This document shows positions 33,462 to 45,701 of a DNA stretch of 64,000 bases, piece by piece (within the stretch, counting starts at the first letter, position 1; each line of letters starts with the position of its first letter). The notes under the pieces are model-generated. The model did no database searches. It saw only the letters and a list, made by a program, of their open reading frames with translations, and was not told where the DNA came from. A program made the position numbers and the translations under genes. The stretch comes from Acephala macrosclerotiorum (Eukaryota > Ascomycota > Leotiomycetes > Helotiales > Mollisiaceae). Where the stretch lies: NCBI GenBank assembly GCA_014904845.1, contig MU119431.1:19139-83138 (forward strand), in the 5' to 3' direction.

Positions 33462-35777
33462 ATGGACGCCGTGAGGTTATGCGCTTCTTGTAATCAAATC
33501 AATTTCGAGGCGTTGAGAAACCCGTTGATGTCCGATCTACCTGCATTGAGAGAAGGCCGAGCGGATTCGAGTCGTCATCCCTTCAAGGATAAGCGGGACG
33601 ATGCCCATAAACCAACCACACTCGGTACGCTCAAAGATATACTTAAGAGAGGCTCCACTTGCCAACTCTGTCAGCTTGTTGGCAATCTGATCTCTCGCTG
33701 CAATGCCGGACGCCTCCCTGATCTCAGGATAGATGAGAACGAGATTTGTCAAGCGGAGACGTCTTTCTTCGGCGTCTACCGAGATCCAACTGGGAAGAAC
33801 TATTGGATTCGTCGGCTTTCTATATTCGTGAATGACAATTATTATGTTGCTGGAGGCCCCAGGCGAAGCATGTACTTTGCTTTTCAGGCATGCGACATTG
33901 GCGCGACAACCGTCCAAGTCGACAACCAATTTGCGGATCCTCGATCTAGCATAGACATGATGGTTTTTGGGGGTCGCCGACGGCCTCTTCAGGTGAATTT
34001 CGGATGGATACGTCGCTGGATGGAGCTTTGTCACAAGTATCATGGTGCCGAATGTGAAAAGTCGGATATCAGCCCGAGCGGCAACAAGTCCACCCTCATT
34101 CGCTTTGTTGATGTTCACCACAGGTGTATTGTCACTAAAGCCAATGTCCAAATCTCAGACTGTCGATATGTTGCACTCAGCTATGTGTGGGGCGGACCAC
34201 AAGAGTTCAAGCTTGAGACTTCCAATGCGGACAGACTGGCAGGACAGGGTTCTCTGTGTAATGGAACTCTACCTCAGACGATTGAAGACGCCATATTCTT
34301 GACACAGTCACTGGAATTACAGTACCTTTGGATTGATGCGCTGTGTATCATCCAGGACGACGATGCAGATAAAGAAGTTCAGATAGCATCCATGAGCCAG
34401 ATATACGGCTTTTCGTTTATAACGCTCGTGGCAGCATCAGCAGCAAGCGTCCATGGCGGTATTCCTGGTCTTCGCAAGGGAAGTCGCTCAGCCGAGCAAA
34501 AGGAGGTGGTAGTTGTACCTGCTACCAACGTGGATGACAATTGTAAAGCGTTGGTGGGTCTATCCCTCATGACAACGCTGCAACCTGTTAGCAGTATCAC
34601 AGATCATTACTTAGATCAGACAGTCTGGAATAGCCGTGGGTGGACGATGCAGGAGCGTGCATTGTCCCGCCGAGTCCTGGTCTTTACACATGAGCAGATG
34701 TATTGGGTCTGCCGGGAAGCTACTTTCTGCGAAGAGTCGTACTTTGAGAACGACCTGCTTCGATTCAATCGATTCCATGACAATGCCCTCGAGCAGACTC
34801 TACAGCACTCGTTTCGAAATTTCTATGAGCCCGAGAATGAGGAGCTACGCGTTTGGAAAGTTTATCAAAGACTTGTGGCAGGCTATACTAGAAGAACCTT
34901 CTCCTTTCAGGGAGACGCTTTTGCTGCTTTTCTGGCTATCCTTCAAGGCTTGTCAAGCCTCTCAGGTGAAGAATTCATCTGGGGCTTGCCGCGTTCTCAT
35001 TTTGAGCAGAGCCTACTCTGGAATTCCTTCACTAAACAGCAGCGTAGAGAAGAACTTTCCACTCTGCCAATGACTTCGAAAAAAGTGAGAGTCCCTTTTC
35101 CCAGCTGGTCGTGGATTGGTTGGATTGGCGAGACGTTCATCAGAATAGGAGACGAGCTTTTTGATTCAGACTCAGGGTAAGTAATGATCTTTGTCAGATT
35201 TCTCCAGGAACTTTCACTTATTCCGGCACCCAGTGAGGTTCCTGAGATTATTTGCTTCGAACATAAGCATGCCCCTTTCCGCCTTGAACAGGTCAGGCAG
35301 ACAAGGGCAGCGTATGAGTTTATGGTAGACCGGAGTCGTTCCGGCTGGAAAATGACTGACAACCAACCTGTTACTATCGCCGATCTGACAGCCGAGCATC
35401 CACAGCTATATCTTACTGAAATGCATCAGACTCCCGAGATGCAAGTCATTTTCTTCTGGACGAGCAGTGCATTTTTCACTGTATCGCCCTCGGAAAATGA
35501 TTCCGATTCTCACTCCGAAATCAGCGACTCCAGAGGCAATGTCGTAGGGTCTGCCAGGAACATGACAATGAACGATGACACACGCGGGCATGGCAGCCCC
35601 CAACTACGCGAGTTCATTGTAATAGCTAGTCGGAGAAACCGGTTCACGGAGCCAACGTTGCTAGTCCTTCAGATAGAGTGGCGAAACAGCTTCGCATATC
35701 GTGTTAACTATGCGGAAATAGCCGAAGATGCATGGCTTCGAAAGTCACATTCTTGGAAACTTATTCCCTTACGATAG
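33462..35777 (+). CDS. HET domain protein (heterokaryon incompatibility)
   Basis: Two exons (33462-35176 and 35234-35777) separated by a 57-nt intron join DSDSG to EVPEIICFEHK, giving 752 aa. All three HET signatures are present: VALSYVWGG, YLWIDALCIIQDDD, and WNSRGWTMQERALSRRVLVF. The N-terminus carries a CxxC pair (LCASCNQINF) and another Cys pair (CQLCQLVG), typical of this subfamily. In known systems HET proteins trigger cell death after fusion of unlike hyphae or act with NLR partners. The gene is intact and ends with TAG at 35777. It lies within a cluster of other recognition-type relics. AT-rich DNA flanks both sides. Confidence 0.95.
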
Positions 35778-36102
35778 CACTTTCGATACAATTTCATGAA
35801 ACTTATAAGTCTGTAACTCAAACTGAACATTCTTTTGCTAGTTTTCTGGGGGCCGTGGTAGATTGCACAGAGCGAAGCCGAGTTAATATCTCTGGTTTAA
35901 AAGTTTTTTTTCGTATACGGGATAAACTTTGTTTTATTTTTTAAATATCCGTAATTTGAAGTTTTTTTTAAATTACTTTCGTTTTATTAATATAAATATA
36001 ATATATTATACAAATAAATAATATTAATAATAATTTATTAAATAAAAAATTTAATTATATATAAATAATAAAAATTATATATTATATATTTATATATTTA
36101 TA

Positions 36103-36165
<63 letters not shown>

Positions 36166-36674
36166 ACGAGAAACAAATACAAGGCTTCTTGATCCGAGGC
36201 GGTATAAATGGATGGAGAAGGTATAATTGGTTGTTATTCAGAAATTCGTAGGTATCTCCGGATGAGGCGTTATTGGATGCGAGGAGCAGAAAACGTCATT
36301 CGTTACGTGGCTGTAGAATAAGCAATGAGCTTGAAGCCACTCGGCATCAGCCGGAGGAAGTGTTTTTACTAATGAGTAAATACCCACTGACAAGAATTGC
36401 AGTTGGACGATAAGAAAGCAAGGAGAACTTCAAGAAATCTCAACCATATTTATAGTGTAGGTAGGGGAATTTTATGCATTTTTAGGGGTATATACGTTGA
36501 TCTGTAGAGTGTATCAGACCTGAATAGGTGGTGCGAATAAAGACATGAAAAAAAAAGTTCAGTATACCTCCCTCATCCTACTCCTCCAATATCCCAGCAA
36601 ATGCTAGACAATCTTCCCATCGTATTCGTCAAACATAATATCAACACTTAAATCCTCCTTCACAAGCAACCCTG
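35778..36674. other. AT-rich intergenic block with a 58-base A run
   Basis: About 900 bp. From about 35890 to 36105 the sequence is mostly A/T. At 36106-36163 there is an uninterrupted run of 58 A residues. This could be the poly(A) tail of a decayed non-LTR retroelement on the plus strand, or a simple repeat; the upstream AT-rich part carries no reverse-transcriptase motif that I can read. The remainder is single-copy-looking sequence with no gene. Confidence 0.6.
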
Positions 36675-37669
36675 CTATTTCCCCTTAACTTCCTCCAGCC
36701 GCAGATCATTTACAACCATATACCTCGACAAACTAATCCACCCATACCGGAACCACTTCATCTGACTCTTATGCGCTGTCGTCATCGCTTTCCACGCTTT
36801 CTTGTATTCCTCCGGCCCAGACAAAAACATCAGCGGAGAAGGATGATCTCCCATCTTCTTTTTCTGAAAGAACATCACCATCAATGACATCATACTATCC
36901 AAGAACCCAGAGTATTTCCGCACCAAAGGAACGGTCGTAAGAGTATAAAGATCCACCGGACTCGCCCAGCCTGGTCTATTATGCATCAAACTCGCGATAA
37001 AATGCCTCGCACCATGGAAAAGGGAGATATGATTCGGATGTGAGGATATGCCATTACCATCGAACGTAATCAGGACATCGATCGTGGCGGTGGGGGCGGA
37101 GGCGGATTTGCTAGTCATGGCGTTCGCGAGATTAGGCGCGAAGGCGGAGGAGAGGAGGGTGGCTATTTTGGTTTTATCCCATGTTGCCGTCATGCTATCT
37201 TGGAACTCCCTATCCCCCAAAACGACAAAAGTTAATTTGAATGTCCGTGTGCAATCATGGTACTTGGGAAGTGGGGGAGGGGGTCTTACAGTGACTCGAC
37301 AACGAATACATCGTCCTCCTTCCGCAGACCGAGAGCCATTCCGCTCTTGACCAGCTCCTTCTTCCGCGTTTCTCCTAATCCATCTGCATCTCCTATATAT
37401 CATCAACCCCTCTTCCATTCCTAAAACATCGCCACTGTCGCATACGTACCACTACTCAAACACAATATCTTAACATGATTCCCCAAACTCGGCTCCGTCA
37501 ACGCCAACACGGTCGGCGCAAAGAACATCGCCTCATCATCCGGATGCGCGATCAGGAGACATATACGCTTATTCCGTAACTTGGGGAACTTGGTCCGCGC
37601 AACAGATACCGTGTACAGCCAGCACGCGATGACGACGATCGGGAGCAGGGACACGGTGAGCCATTGCAT
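36675..37669 (-). CDS. GPI12: N-acetylglucosaminylphosphatidylinositol de-N-acetylase (PIG-L/Gpi12)
   Basis: Three exons (37669-37450, 37392-37290, 37209-36675) splice to 285 aa. A membrane segment ([19 protein letters not shown]) starts the protein, followed by the metal-binding motif [17 protein letters not shown]. Next is [20 protein letters not shown], then [20 protein letters not shown], the two other hallmarks of PIG-L, and HGARHF. The enzyme removes the acetyl group from GlcNAc-PI on the cytosolic face of the ER, the second step of GPI-anchor synthesis. Residues and length are normal. The start at 37669 is the first ATG in frame. Confidence 0.95.
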
Positions 37670-38166
37670 GGTGCCTTTACCCTCCTCCTTCCTCTGCGTA
37701 GTCAATCAATCGTGCTGTCGTGAGGCTGCAGTGGAAGAGTTGGGATTTGAGACAGAGAGAGCGTCGCGTGTCGTGGATAAGGTAGATAGGAGAGAGAATG
37801 AGGGGAGAAGCCACCTTTGCGCATTGAATATTCGCAGGGTTGATGGAGGGGAGTTAACCTTAAAAGGAAGAAAAAACGGGGGCCAGATTAGTGTTGCGCG
37901 CTAGTATTCTTGACGGGCCGGGGTTGACGCGACCAAGAGGCAAGAAAATTAGAGCTGCAGAACAGACGCAGGTGAGATCAACACGAGCTTATTTTGATAT
38001 CAACGACTTTGACATGAGACCACGCGTGGCATGAGTGTGCATGTACGACTACAAGATACGCCGGGTTCGACGCTTTTGGGGATATATTGACGGGCCGAGA
38101 CATTGATGTGGAACAGCCCTCGGGACATTGCACGAAGAACGACGACTTGGGCTACGTGGTACGAAA
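37670..38166. other. Divergent intergenic region GPI12 / DUF7719 gene
   Basis: About 500 bp between the outward-facing starts of GPI12 and the DUF7719 gene. It must include both promoters. No coding frame or repeat is recognised. Confidence 0.45.
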
Positions 38167-38843
38167 ATGGCACGACAGCGCAAAGAAAAGAATACTGGCA
38201 TCAGGCTTAAACACCCTGACCGCTCAGGACCAGATGCCTCGCAAGAAACACTTCTTGACCTTGCAGCGAAGAGAGGGCTGTTGAATACGCCAGAGGGAGA
38301 AGAAGAGGACAGCAACAACGGACTCGACGAAAACGGAGAACCATTGGTTGGTAGAGTGGGAGAATCGATTTTATGGAGTATCAGTTTGACAATGCTGCAT
38401 TTTACACTCGATGTTTTGGTTGCGCATCAATATGCTGTTGAGATTCGATGGCCTAATCTCCTCAATCGGATGATGCAGGCATTTCCTAGTATGCTCTCTC
38501 TGCCCTCTTCCCGGACACGTGCTAATCAAATCTAGTTATCCTCCTCCTCGTCTACTCCTTCCATCCTCATCCTACAGCCTCAGTTCTCCTCCCGACTCCT
38601 GCACGAATAAAAGCAATCCAAGACCTCGCACACCAGATATTCTTCTTCGTAGGCAGTGTATCCGCTGGCTGCTACCTGATATATATTACGAACATGCATG
38701 CATATTATGCTGTTATGAAACAATCCCCTCCACTAGGATGTCTCTGGATATGGTCGGTGATAGAGCTGAATGTGTTCTGGGCGATTGGGAGTTTGATATG
38801 TTGCGGTATATTTTTGAAGGTTGGAGGATATAATTTCTTGTGA
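38167..38843 (+). CDS. DUF7719 multi-pass membrane protein
   Basis: Two exons (38167-38488 and 38536-38843, intron 47 nt) encode 209 aa. The N-terminus MARQRKEKNTGIRLKHPDRS and TLLDLAAKRGLL is strongly conserved in a fungal family I know as DUF7719. Three or four hydrophobic segments follow: ILWSISLTMLHFTLDVLV, then IILLLVYSFHPHP, a stretch around FFFVGSVSAGCYLIYI, and WSVIELNVFWAIGSLICC. The location (ER or other endomembrane) is inferred, and the function is unknown. Splicing restores the conserved junction AFPIILLL. The gene is intact and converges with the coiled-coil gene on the minus strand, 99 bp apart. Confidence 0.85.
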
Positions 38844-38942
38844 TTATATAGATGGGATGGAATATGGTTGTGTTGATACGGAAGTCTGTTGGTCTAATGA
38901 TTGATGTCGCTGTCGTCTTCTCGCATCGTAGAGGAGGTGCTT

Positions 38943-40106
38943 TCATGCTCTGCCTCGTTGGAATCCGGAGTCTTCGGTTCCCACTCGGACGCGGTTTCTG
39001 TGCATCAGTCTGTATACAAGGCCCTCAAGTTTGTCCAGCTTCTCGTGCTGAGCGGAAGCTAGCTTCTCTAGTTTCCCCATCCTCTCCCTCTGTCTCTCTT
39101 CCCTCTTCCTGTTTTTCGTATGCTCTTTGCTCGTTTTCTTTAATATTAGTAATCTCTCACGTGCCAATCACAACCCCCTTTAAATTGTGAGGGAACTTAC
39201 GAACCGACGAGACTCATCTGAGCAAACAAAACCCTATTCCCCAATGCGTCCCTCTGCCTCGCCAAATCCAGTGCCTTCGCTCTCACAGGCAGCTGTCGAA
39301 AGTCAGGGGTCGATGCCCCACTCTTTAAATGATGATTGGCAGGAGACGATAAAAGAGGGCATTCGGACTGTAAAATAATGCTTCAATCAATCAAGATTGA
39401 TCACTCACAGCACCTCCGTTTGACAGCAGCCACGGCATGGCGATATCAGTCCTGCCCCTCACAGCTTGCGGAATAATCGTCCATCTCTTCTCCCTTGCCG
39501 ACACTTTCCTCCGCCTCAGCTATGCACTCTGGCAGTCTCTGATCAATCGGTCAGCACAATTGACGAGAGCTATCGAGCACACTAAAAATGAAATCTGATC
39601 ACCTACCTCCTCTAACTTCCCCAATTGCTCAAGCACAAATCCATACATCTCTTTCTCCTTCTCCTTGGAATGATTAGGATCGGGCGACGAAGAAAGGGTT
39701 GCCATCGCCCCAATTCGCCGCTGAGATCAAATCTTGCATAAAAGCACTCTCATTCTTATACCAATTCAAACTCGCCTCAAGACGGAAGTACTCGCTACCG
39801 ACGGTACGGAGATAGGTGAAGCGCGCTGATGCATGCTAGTATCGCGTTATTTGATTTCACTGATCAATTGGTTTCTTGTGAGGTACGAAGGTTGAAGGGG
39901 ATGTAGATTGACGGATTTTGAATGAGAGGGATGAGGGAGGATTGGGCAAGGGCAAAAGTAGGGAAACGAAGGAGCTTACTGTAGAGCGCGGCGAGTATGG
40001 CTACTACGAATGTGAGAATGCCAGTTATCGAGGCAGTGATTGAAAGGGGAGCGTCTTGGTTTGTTGATGAGGACGTTGTGTGAGAAATTGGTGTGGTGTG
40101 GTGCAC
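38943..40106 (-). CDS. Membrane-anchored coiled-coil protein with possible 25-nt intron
   Basis: Exons at 40106-39980, 39825-39689, 39663-39607, 39519-39409, 39367-39201 and 39129-38943 give 261 aa. One hydrophobic segment (GILTFVVAILAALYS) near the N-terminus is followed by TYLRTVGSEYFRLEASLNWY, FMQDLISAANWGDGNPFF and EKEKEMYGFVLEQLGKLEE. A long basic coiled coil closes the protein (KRKREER-like, HEKLDKLEGLVYRL). NPFF and EKEKEMY lie in different frames. The only clean join removes 25 nt (39688-39664), which begins with GT, contains CCTAAT and ends with AAG. That is shorter than usual fungal introns, so a frameshift is the alternative. The function is unknown; similar uncharacterised fungal proteins probably exist. 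Confidence 0.62.
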
Positions 40107-40562
40107 AATTGCTTGGGACTGGATGAGTGTGATGGCGGAGCGGGACGAGTCTTAGGTTTTAATGCCTAGATGCGAGTGTGTTTTTATCATGGCCAGAATG
40201 TCGGTCCCAGATTCGTCACATAGGAGACACTGAGGGGTGAAAACATGGTTAGATCTTGACTTGGTGTTCCCAGACATTGGCATGTCAAATTCAAGATCTG
40301 GACAATCTGATATCACTTTTATGCAGGTACGCCACATGCATGCGCAATCTTTGAAGCTAGTCCTCTTCAAGCCAAGCTTCCTGCATAATTTCCCCTTCAC
40401 CTCATCCCTTTACAAATCTCATCGCCATCTCTCATGTTCATCTCGGGGTCAGAAAGTAAACATTACAATTACTCGTATTCTGTTTCTGTGTTCATAAAGT
40501 CATGTACAGTACAGCATCCCACCCAATATCTACAAGCGAATCAAACCCTCAAGTGAGGTTGT
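40107..40562. other. Intergenic, no gene seen
   Basis: About 455 bp between the start of the membrane coiled-coil gene and the 3' end of the amidohydrolase gene. No coding or repeat signal recognised. Confidence 0.4.
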
Positions 40563-41759
40563 TCACGGAGAGATCGCAAACCCCAATTTTGTCGCAACGC
40601 CAGGGAACACGCTGAGCGCATTCTGGTTATTGATTAACGCCATCTGCGCATCGGTGTAGTTCCCATTCGCTTGTATGGCAGCTAGCTGTGGCTCTGCTTG
40701 TACGAGTGGTACGTATGGATCTATTCCAGTCAGCCATCACCCTCATCCTTCACGTCCTCTCCTCCAGGGTCCTCAAATGAGAGGAGGGAAACTCACAATC
40801 CGTCCCCGTCACGATTTTCTCCACACCCCCAAAATTATTCATAGCCAGCAACTGCATAACAGTCGTCGAACTCGCCGTATCAAAAATATAGTTCTTAAAC
40901 TGCTTCAAACTATCCGCCACACTCAGCCCTCCTAAAAAGCTCAAACTCGCCATCCCCGCAATCCTCGTACCGAGATAAGGCATTGCGCCTCCACCATGGG
41001 GAAAGATGATGTTTATTTCGGAGTAGTTGGCTCGTTGCCCGGTTAGGAGCATATTCTCCATTGCGCGCACGGATTCGAATGGGTATTCGGTCATGGGGTC
41101 TGGGTACCCCAAAGCGGCGCCGGCGCAAGAGGGGGCAGCGGGGTGGACGAAAACGGTTGCGGAACGGTTGTTGAGGAGTTCGAAGACGGGTTTCAAAGTG
41201 GAGTCGCCGAGGTAGGTGCCGTTGAAGTTGGAGTACATGCCCACGCCGTCGAAGTTTAGGACATCGAGGCAGTACTGTTTCTTGTGTTAGAGAGGAGTGA
41301 AGGAGGGATGGGGGAAGGGGGAAGGACCTCGATTTCAGCAAGGGCGGCATCGACGTCTGGGAGGGGGAGTAGGCACATGGCTCCTAGTCTTGAGGGGTAT
41401 GTCTGGGTGTAGTTATACATCAACAGATTCACCTCCCTCGCCAACTCCGCTGCTGCACACGGATCATGTGCTAGAAAGTTCACTCCTGGAGCAGAGACAG
41501 AGAGTGTTGAGTAATTTACTCCTAATGTGTCCATGGCGGAGATGTGAGAATCTAGGGTCCAGTTTGAGACTGGAAAGCCGTCTGTGTAGAGGACGCCATC
41601 TTTCACGGGGTAGCCGTTGTCGATCAGTGCTTGTCGCCAGATATCGGGGACGACGTGGGAATGGACGTCGAGTTTGAATGAGGTGTCGACGACGTAGTCT
41701 GCTACTACAATTCGGATGGAGAGAGCAAGGAGGAGGAAGGAGGACAACATCATGAACAA
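40563..41759 (-). CDS. Secreted amidohydrolase, ACMSD-like decarboxylase family
   Basis: Three exons (41759-41328, 41274-40797, 40720-40563) splice to 355 aa. A signal peptide (MMLSSFLLLALSIRIVVA) is followed by the metal-binding DVHSHVVPDIW (HxH). Further on are SAPGVNFLAHDPCAAAEL, VHPAAPSCAG with the third His, INIIFPHGGGAMPYL with the fourth, and the catalytic Asp in IVTGTDYPYVPL. This is the fold of 2-amino-3-carboxymuconate-6-semialdehyde decarboxylase and related aromatic acid decarboxylases (gamma-resorcylate, 6-MSA types). Secretion and many N-glycosylation sequons are notable, since several relatives are intracellular. The substrate is likely an aromatic or cyclic acid but is not identified. 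Intact gene. Confidence 0.92.
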
Positions 41760-43469
41760 AGTCAGATTCTAGATTGTGGGAATCTTGGCTGCAGAATTCG
41801 ATGACAAGAGATGGTGTGAGGGAAAACGAGAATTCGAGGACAACTCCTGGGATTTAGTATCATGTTGATTGAGAGAGATTGCGGAGACGAAAACATTAGA
41901 TAGACTGCGCTATTGAAGCAATGAATGCAGTGGAGAGGACTTTTCTCGTTCCGGACGCCAGGATTGGACGACCGGGATTTGTTCAGGCATTGGGGAGTGA
42001 GATGCGAATGCAAAGCTGCCCTCGTTGCCCACACTAATAAATACGAAAATATAGGCCTTTAGAAGTGGACCTTGCATGATTTTCAGGAACGATACTTAAC
42101 ATCGAACAAGGGACATTGAAAACTTGAAGTTCAAGAACGACGAGAAGCAATTTGGAAGTAGATGAGGCAGCGGTGATTCTGGCTTTTGTCTTCATGCTAA
42201 CCTAAATTTTTTTTGAGGGGGAAATTTCATTTAGTATCTCTTCTCAGAGTTCTTCTCGTTTCAAGTTGAAGCATCTCAGGGGAAAGAGTTCTTCAAGCGA
42301 GGTCTTGGCTCGGCAGCACCTAGCCGATGTTCCCTAAAAAGCGGTTCTCCTCACAGTATCTGTGGAACATTCCGAACGCGTGGCCGGCGATTAAAACTTC
42401 ATCCCGGCATCCCAACCTTCTATGGGGCTCGGTTGACGTGATAGGGTATGAGGGGGTGGACATCTCGGACCCCACTCTCCAGAGTTCTCACTTATCATGC
42501 CACTTCGGCTGTGGCGGAGAGAATCCATAGATGTGGGATGGTTGAGATGTCTTGGTTGGATGATTTTGCGATTGTGTGAGATAAGATCGAGATGATCGAT
42601 CGCCTCGTGGTGGTGTTGCATTGCAGCCGGCAGTTGGACGCAGGGCATCCTTCTCAACGAAAGACTGCTTGCGTTTCGAGTGAAGCCGTCCGAGGGCATT
42701 GCCCGAGGAAGTCATCAAAATTATTAGCGTGAAGAATTGGATACCGACCTTCTCAGCAAGTGCGTTTGAGAAGGAATCTCTGAAGCAATCCTACACAGTG
42801 AAGCCCTTGTCTGGCTGATTCGTCTTTCCAAGCATCCCCTTCTTTCCGGGTGGGAAAGCGCGATGCACCTCCTTTACGCTATCAGATATGCAGGAATGCA
42901 GGAACGGACACTTGCGGGTCTGTTTACGCCTCACTCAAGAATGGAGCCAATTCTGTGGACTCGTGGAGTGAGTTTACCAGCAATCAGGTCATGCCAGAAG
43001 TCTAAAATAATTGAGTGGATTTGGTATTGAAAATTTCAGAAAGTCGGGTTCGGGAAGTGGGATGCATTTTCTCCGAAGTCGAAAAAAGCCGAGGAAAGAA
43101 AAGCTGCTTACCGCAAGTAAGGAGTGGTCGAGATGTTCGCCTGTTGTTCTAGGCAGTGTCCATCCTCGTTACAGGCGAATCAGAGGCAAGTTTCGCCCAA
43201 GTTTCCCATCGAATTCGAAAGGATCCTCGGTCAAGAATTCCAAGAACTGCAACTTCCGACAAAAAGATGCCAATACGGCAATACGGTATCTTGCGAATCC
43301 ATGCACTTCGGATCTGAACTATTCACGCAAAGCACGGTTAAGCCAAGCAATCACCCCTTTCGTGAGAGACTTAAGATCCAGAGGCTCCACGCGTACCTGA
43401 ATCCGGGTAATTCATTGCTGATCTGGCCTCTCTTTGTGTTCAGTTGAATTTCCTGGTCTGTGATCGACG
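41760..43469. other. Intergenic 1.7 kb, no gene seen
   Basis: Short overlapping frames on both strands (for example 42327-42530 plus, 42391-42718 minus, 43011-43447 plus) have no recognisable domain and no consistent splice model. I do not support them as genes. The two ends should hold the promoters of the amidohydrolase and the rhodopsin-like gene. Confidence 0.4.
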
Positions 43470-44751
43470 ATGTCGTCGAGCTTATCAGCAGAGGTAAGAC
43501 AACTCATCTCTTTGAAGGCATTAAATTGCTGATCTCGTTCCAGTATTTAGCAGAGGACCGAGGACCAACGATCATCGCCAACAATGCTTCGATCACTGCC
43601 ATCGCAGCCATAATCGTCATTGCCAGAATCACAACACGTTTTGGGGTTCTGAAGAAACTAGGTCTTGATGACTGGACGATTATCCTTGCGACAATTCTTG
43701 CTGTTGGTAACATCGTCCTCGCTAGTCAAAGTGAGCAGCGCTTCCCTCGTCCTGTACCAGATATTGTGCTGACACGACACAAGGCGTCAGACTGGGCACA
43801 GGAAGACACAAACAAGCCATCCCACACAACAACGCCATACCTGCAGGAATCTATCGTTTCGCTACGAGAGTAATCTATTTCCTCATAACCGGCACAATCA
43901 AACTATCCGTCTGCTTCCTCTACCTCCGCGTCTTTCCCACACTTCGCACGCCGACTCTCTTGTTGACGGCATTCATCATCTGTTGTACTATCGCTCAAGA
44001 ATTCGCGACGATCTTCCAATGTGTCCCTGTTGCCGGGGTGTGGAATACGACCAAGTATCCGGACGCAAGGTGTATTGATAATGTGGCGTTTAGTTACAGC
44101 GCGAGTGCTTTGAGTGTTTTTACGGATATGTGGACTTTGGTGTTGCCATTGCCTACTGTCTGGGCTTTGCAGATTCCGACTAGGAAGAAGATGGTTCTTA
44201 CGTTTCTATTCTCGCTTGGAATGTTGTAAGTTGCTTCGGTCCTCTCATCCCCGCTTTCTTGCCTTCTCATCCTATCATGAGATTTTCAGAACTGACCAAG
44301 TCGCGAATCCAGCGCATGCATAGCAGGTATAATCCGCATGGTCTATCTGATCACCCTCCTAACCTCCACCGATCAACCCTGGGACACATATAGCACCTCC
44401 ATTGCTTCCGGCTGGGAGACCGCTCTTGCCATAATCACTGCTTCTGTCCCAGGCCTCAAGCCAGCTTTCGATCGACTGTTCCCTCGTCTCTTCCCAATGA
44501 CGAGGTCTGGAAGTAAAGCAACTGGTGCGGGTGGGCTGGGGTATGAGATGGGGACCACGACTAAGAGTCGGATTGGAGGCGCGAGGTCGAAGGGGTTTGA
44601 GATGATGGGGAGTGGGGATGAGAGGAGGATCGGAAGAGCAATGGGAGGAGAGGGGGATGGAGATTCGACGACAGCGATCAGTGAGAGGGGTATTAAGGTG
44701 AATTATGAGTATCATGTTAGGAGCGAGGATAAGTCGGATGCGGAGAGTTGA
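43470..44751 (+). CDS. Fungal rhodopsin-like (SAT4/PTH11-related) integral membrane protein
   Basis: Four exons (43470-43493, 43544-43730, 43784-44225, 44313-44751) join to 363 aa. Membrane helices include ASITAIAAIIVIARITTR, WTIILATILAVGNIVLA, YFLITGTIKLSVCFLYLRV, TLLLTAFIICCTIAQEF, VFTDMWTLVLPLPTVWAL and VLTFLFSLGMFACIAGIIR. The extracellular loop CVPVAGVWN..ARCID and the LGLDDW motif after helix 2 are hallmarks of the fungal rhodopsin-like domain family, also called SAT4 or PTH11-type. The cytosolic C-terminus is Gly/Arg/Glu-rich. Members are candidate G-protein-coupled receptors in surface or host sensing, but most have no assigned ligand. Intact gene. Confidence 0.92.
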
Positions 44752-45245
44752 CGTAGCGGAGCAAGAATTCTGAGCTGCAAGTATGTAATGATACAGTTCA
44801 ATCAGGCCATATGGCAATGACACTACTTTAACCCCCCTAAAATGTACGAAAGTCCCTGCGACATGGAAAAGTCTCGTCCGAAAAGAAATGATTAAAATAT
44901 CTAGCTCCTAGCACGTGACAGGTCGGGCGTCGCCGCTGATTTGGTCATTGAACCTGGATTTCAAATGGGTCAAAGAAATCCAAGTGAGACAATATCCCAC
45001 TGTAATCTGCAACTTCCACGTCGAAACGCTTGCCGTAACATGTAAGTTACTCAAATGTTTGGAAATTTTTCTTCTCGTATTTTCTTCACCGCTGCTTTCC
45101 TAGTCACACTTTCACGTTGCATTCTCACTGCGTATATAATGAGATGTGTGTCACGGAGTAAGCCCCCTTAGAGTTTGGCACTTCCACCACTCAACACCAT
45201 GAAAACTCATATCGTCCGATGAGCTTCTCCTTCCATTGCTTTGTA
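44752..45245. other. Intergenic, no gene seen
   Basis: About 490 bp after the rhodopsin-like gene, with no coding signal I can support. Confidence 0.4.
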
Positions 45246-45633
45246 TCAACGCAGCTCGCACTGGATACCTTTTTTCACTGCTTCAGAAAGACCGGAGAAA
45301 GACTTCGAGCCATTCTTTTTAATAAAATCCATATTGAACTGATCTCCTGCTGTGCGAAAAAAGTTGTTGCAATTTATTCTTGACTTGAGTTATCGTGAAA
45401 TCGTGGTCTTCGCTGGAGTCCTGTCTTCGATTTTGCGTCAAATGAGAGGCGATGGTCTCATCGAAGCTCAAATTGATGGTCTCGCAGAAATCTAACCACG
45501 ACATGAGCGCAATCGTGTCCGCGTCCTGCCATGCTACTCTCGACATAATGCATACGTTGCGGCTTTGAGGAGAGTGAGTGAGCAGGTTGATCGAAGAGCC
45601 TGGGGTATATTCAATCAGATGGACGAGTCTCAA
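45246..45633 (-). CDS. Hypothetical, helical DNA-binding-like fragment
   Basis: The frame from 45633 contains MSRVAWQDADTIALMSWLD and DETIASHLTQNRRQD, then DFTITQVKNKLQQLF. This resembles N-terminal helical modules of fungal proteins that begin with a W..DT..LM.WLD pattern and are often linked to Myb/Clr5-like DNA binding. It ends at 45319. In another frame the sequence goes on FIKKNGSKSFSGLSEAVKKG to TGA 45246, so a small intron or a frameshift is possible. It is probably a partial or decayed gene. Confidence 0.35.
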
Positions 45634-45701
45634 GTGCTATTCTGATGGATTGCCGGAACAATATCAACATGGGGAAGCCCTAGACCCTGAATCGTCTCAG
45701 C

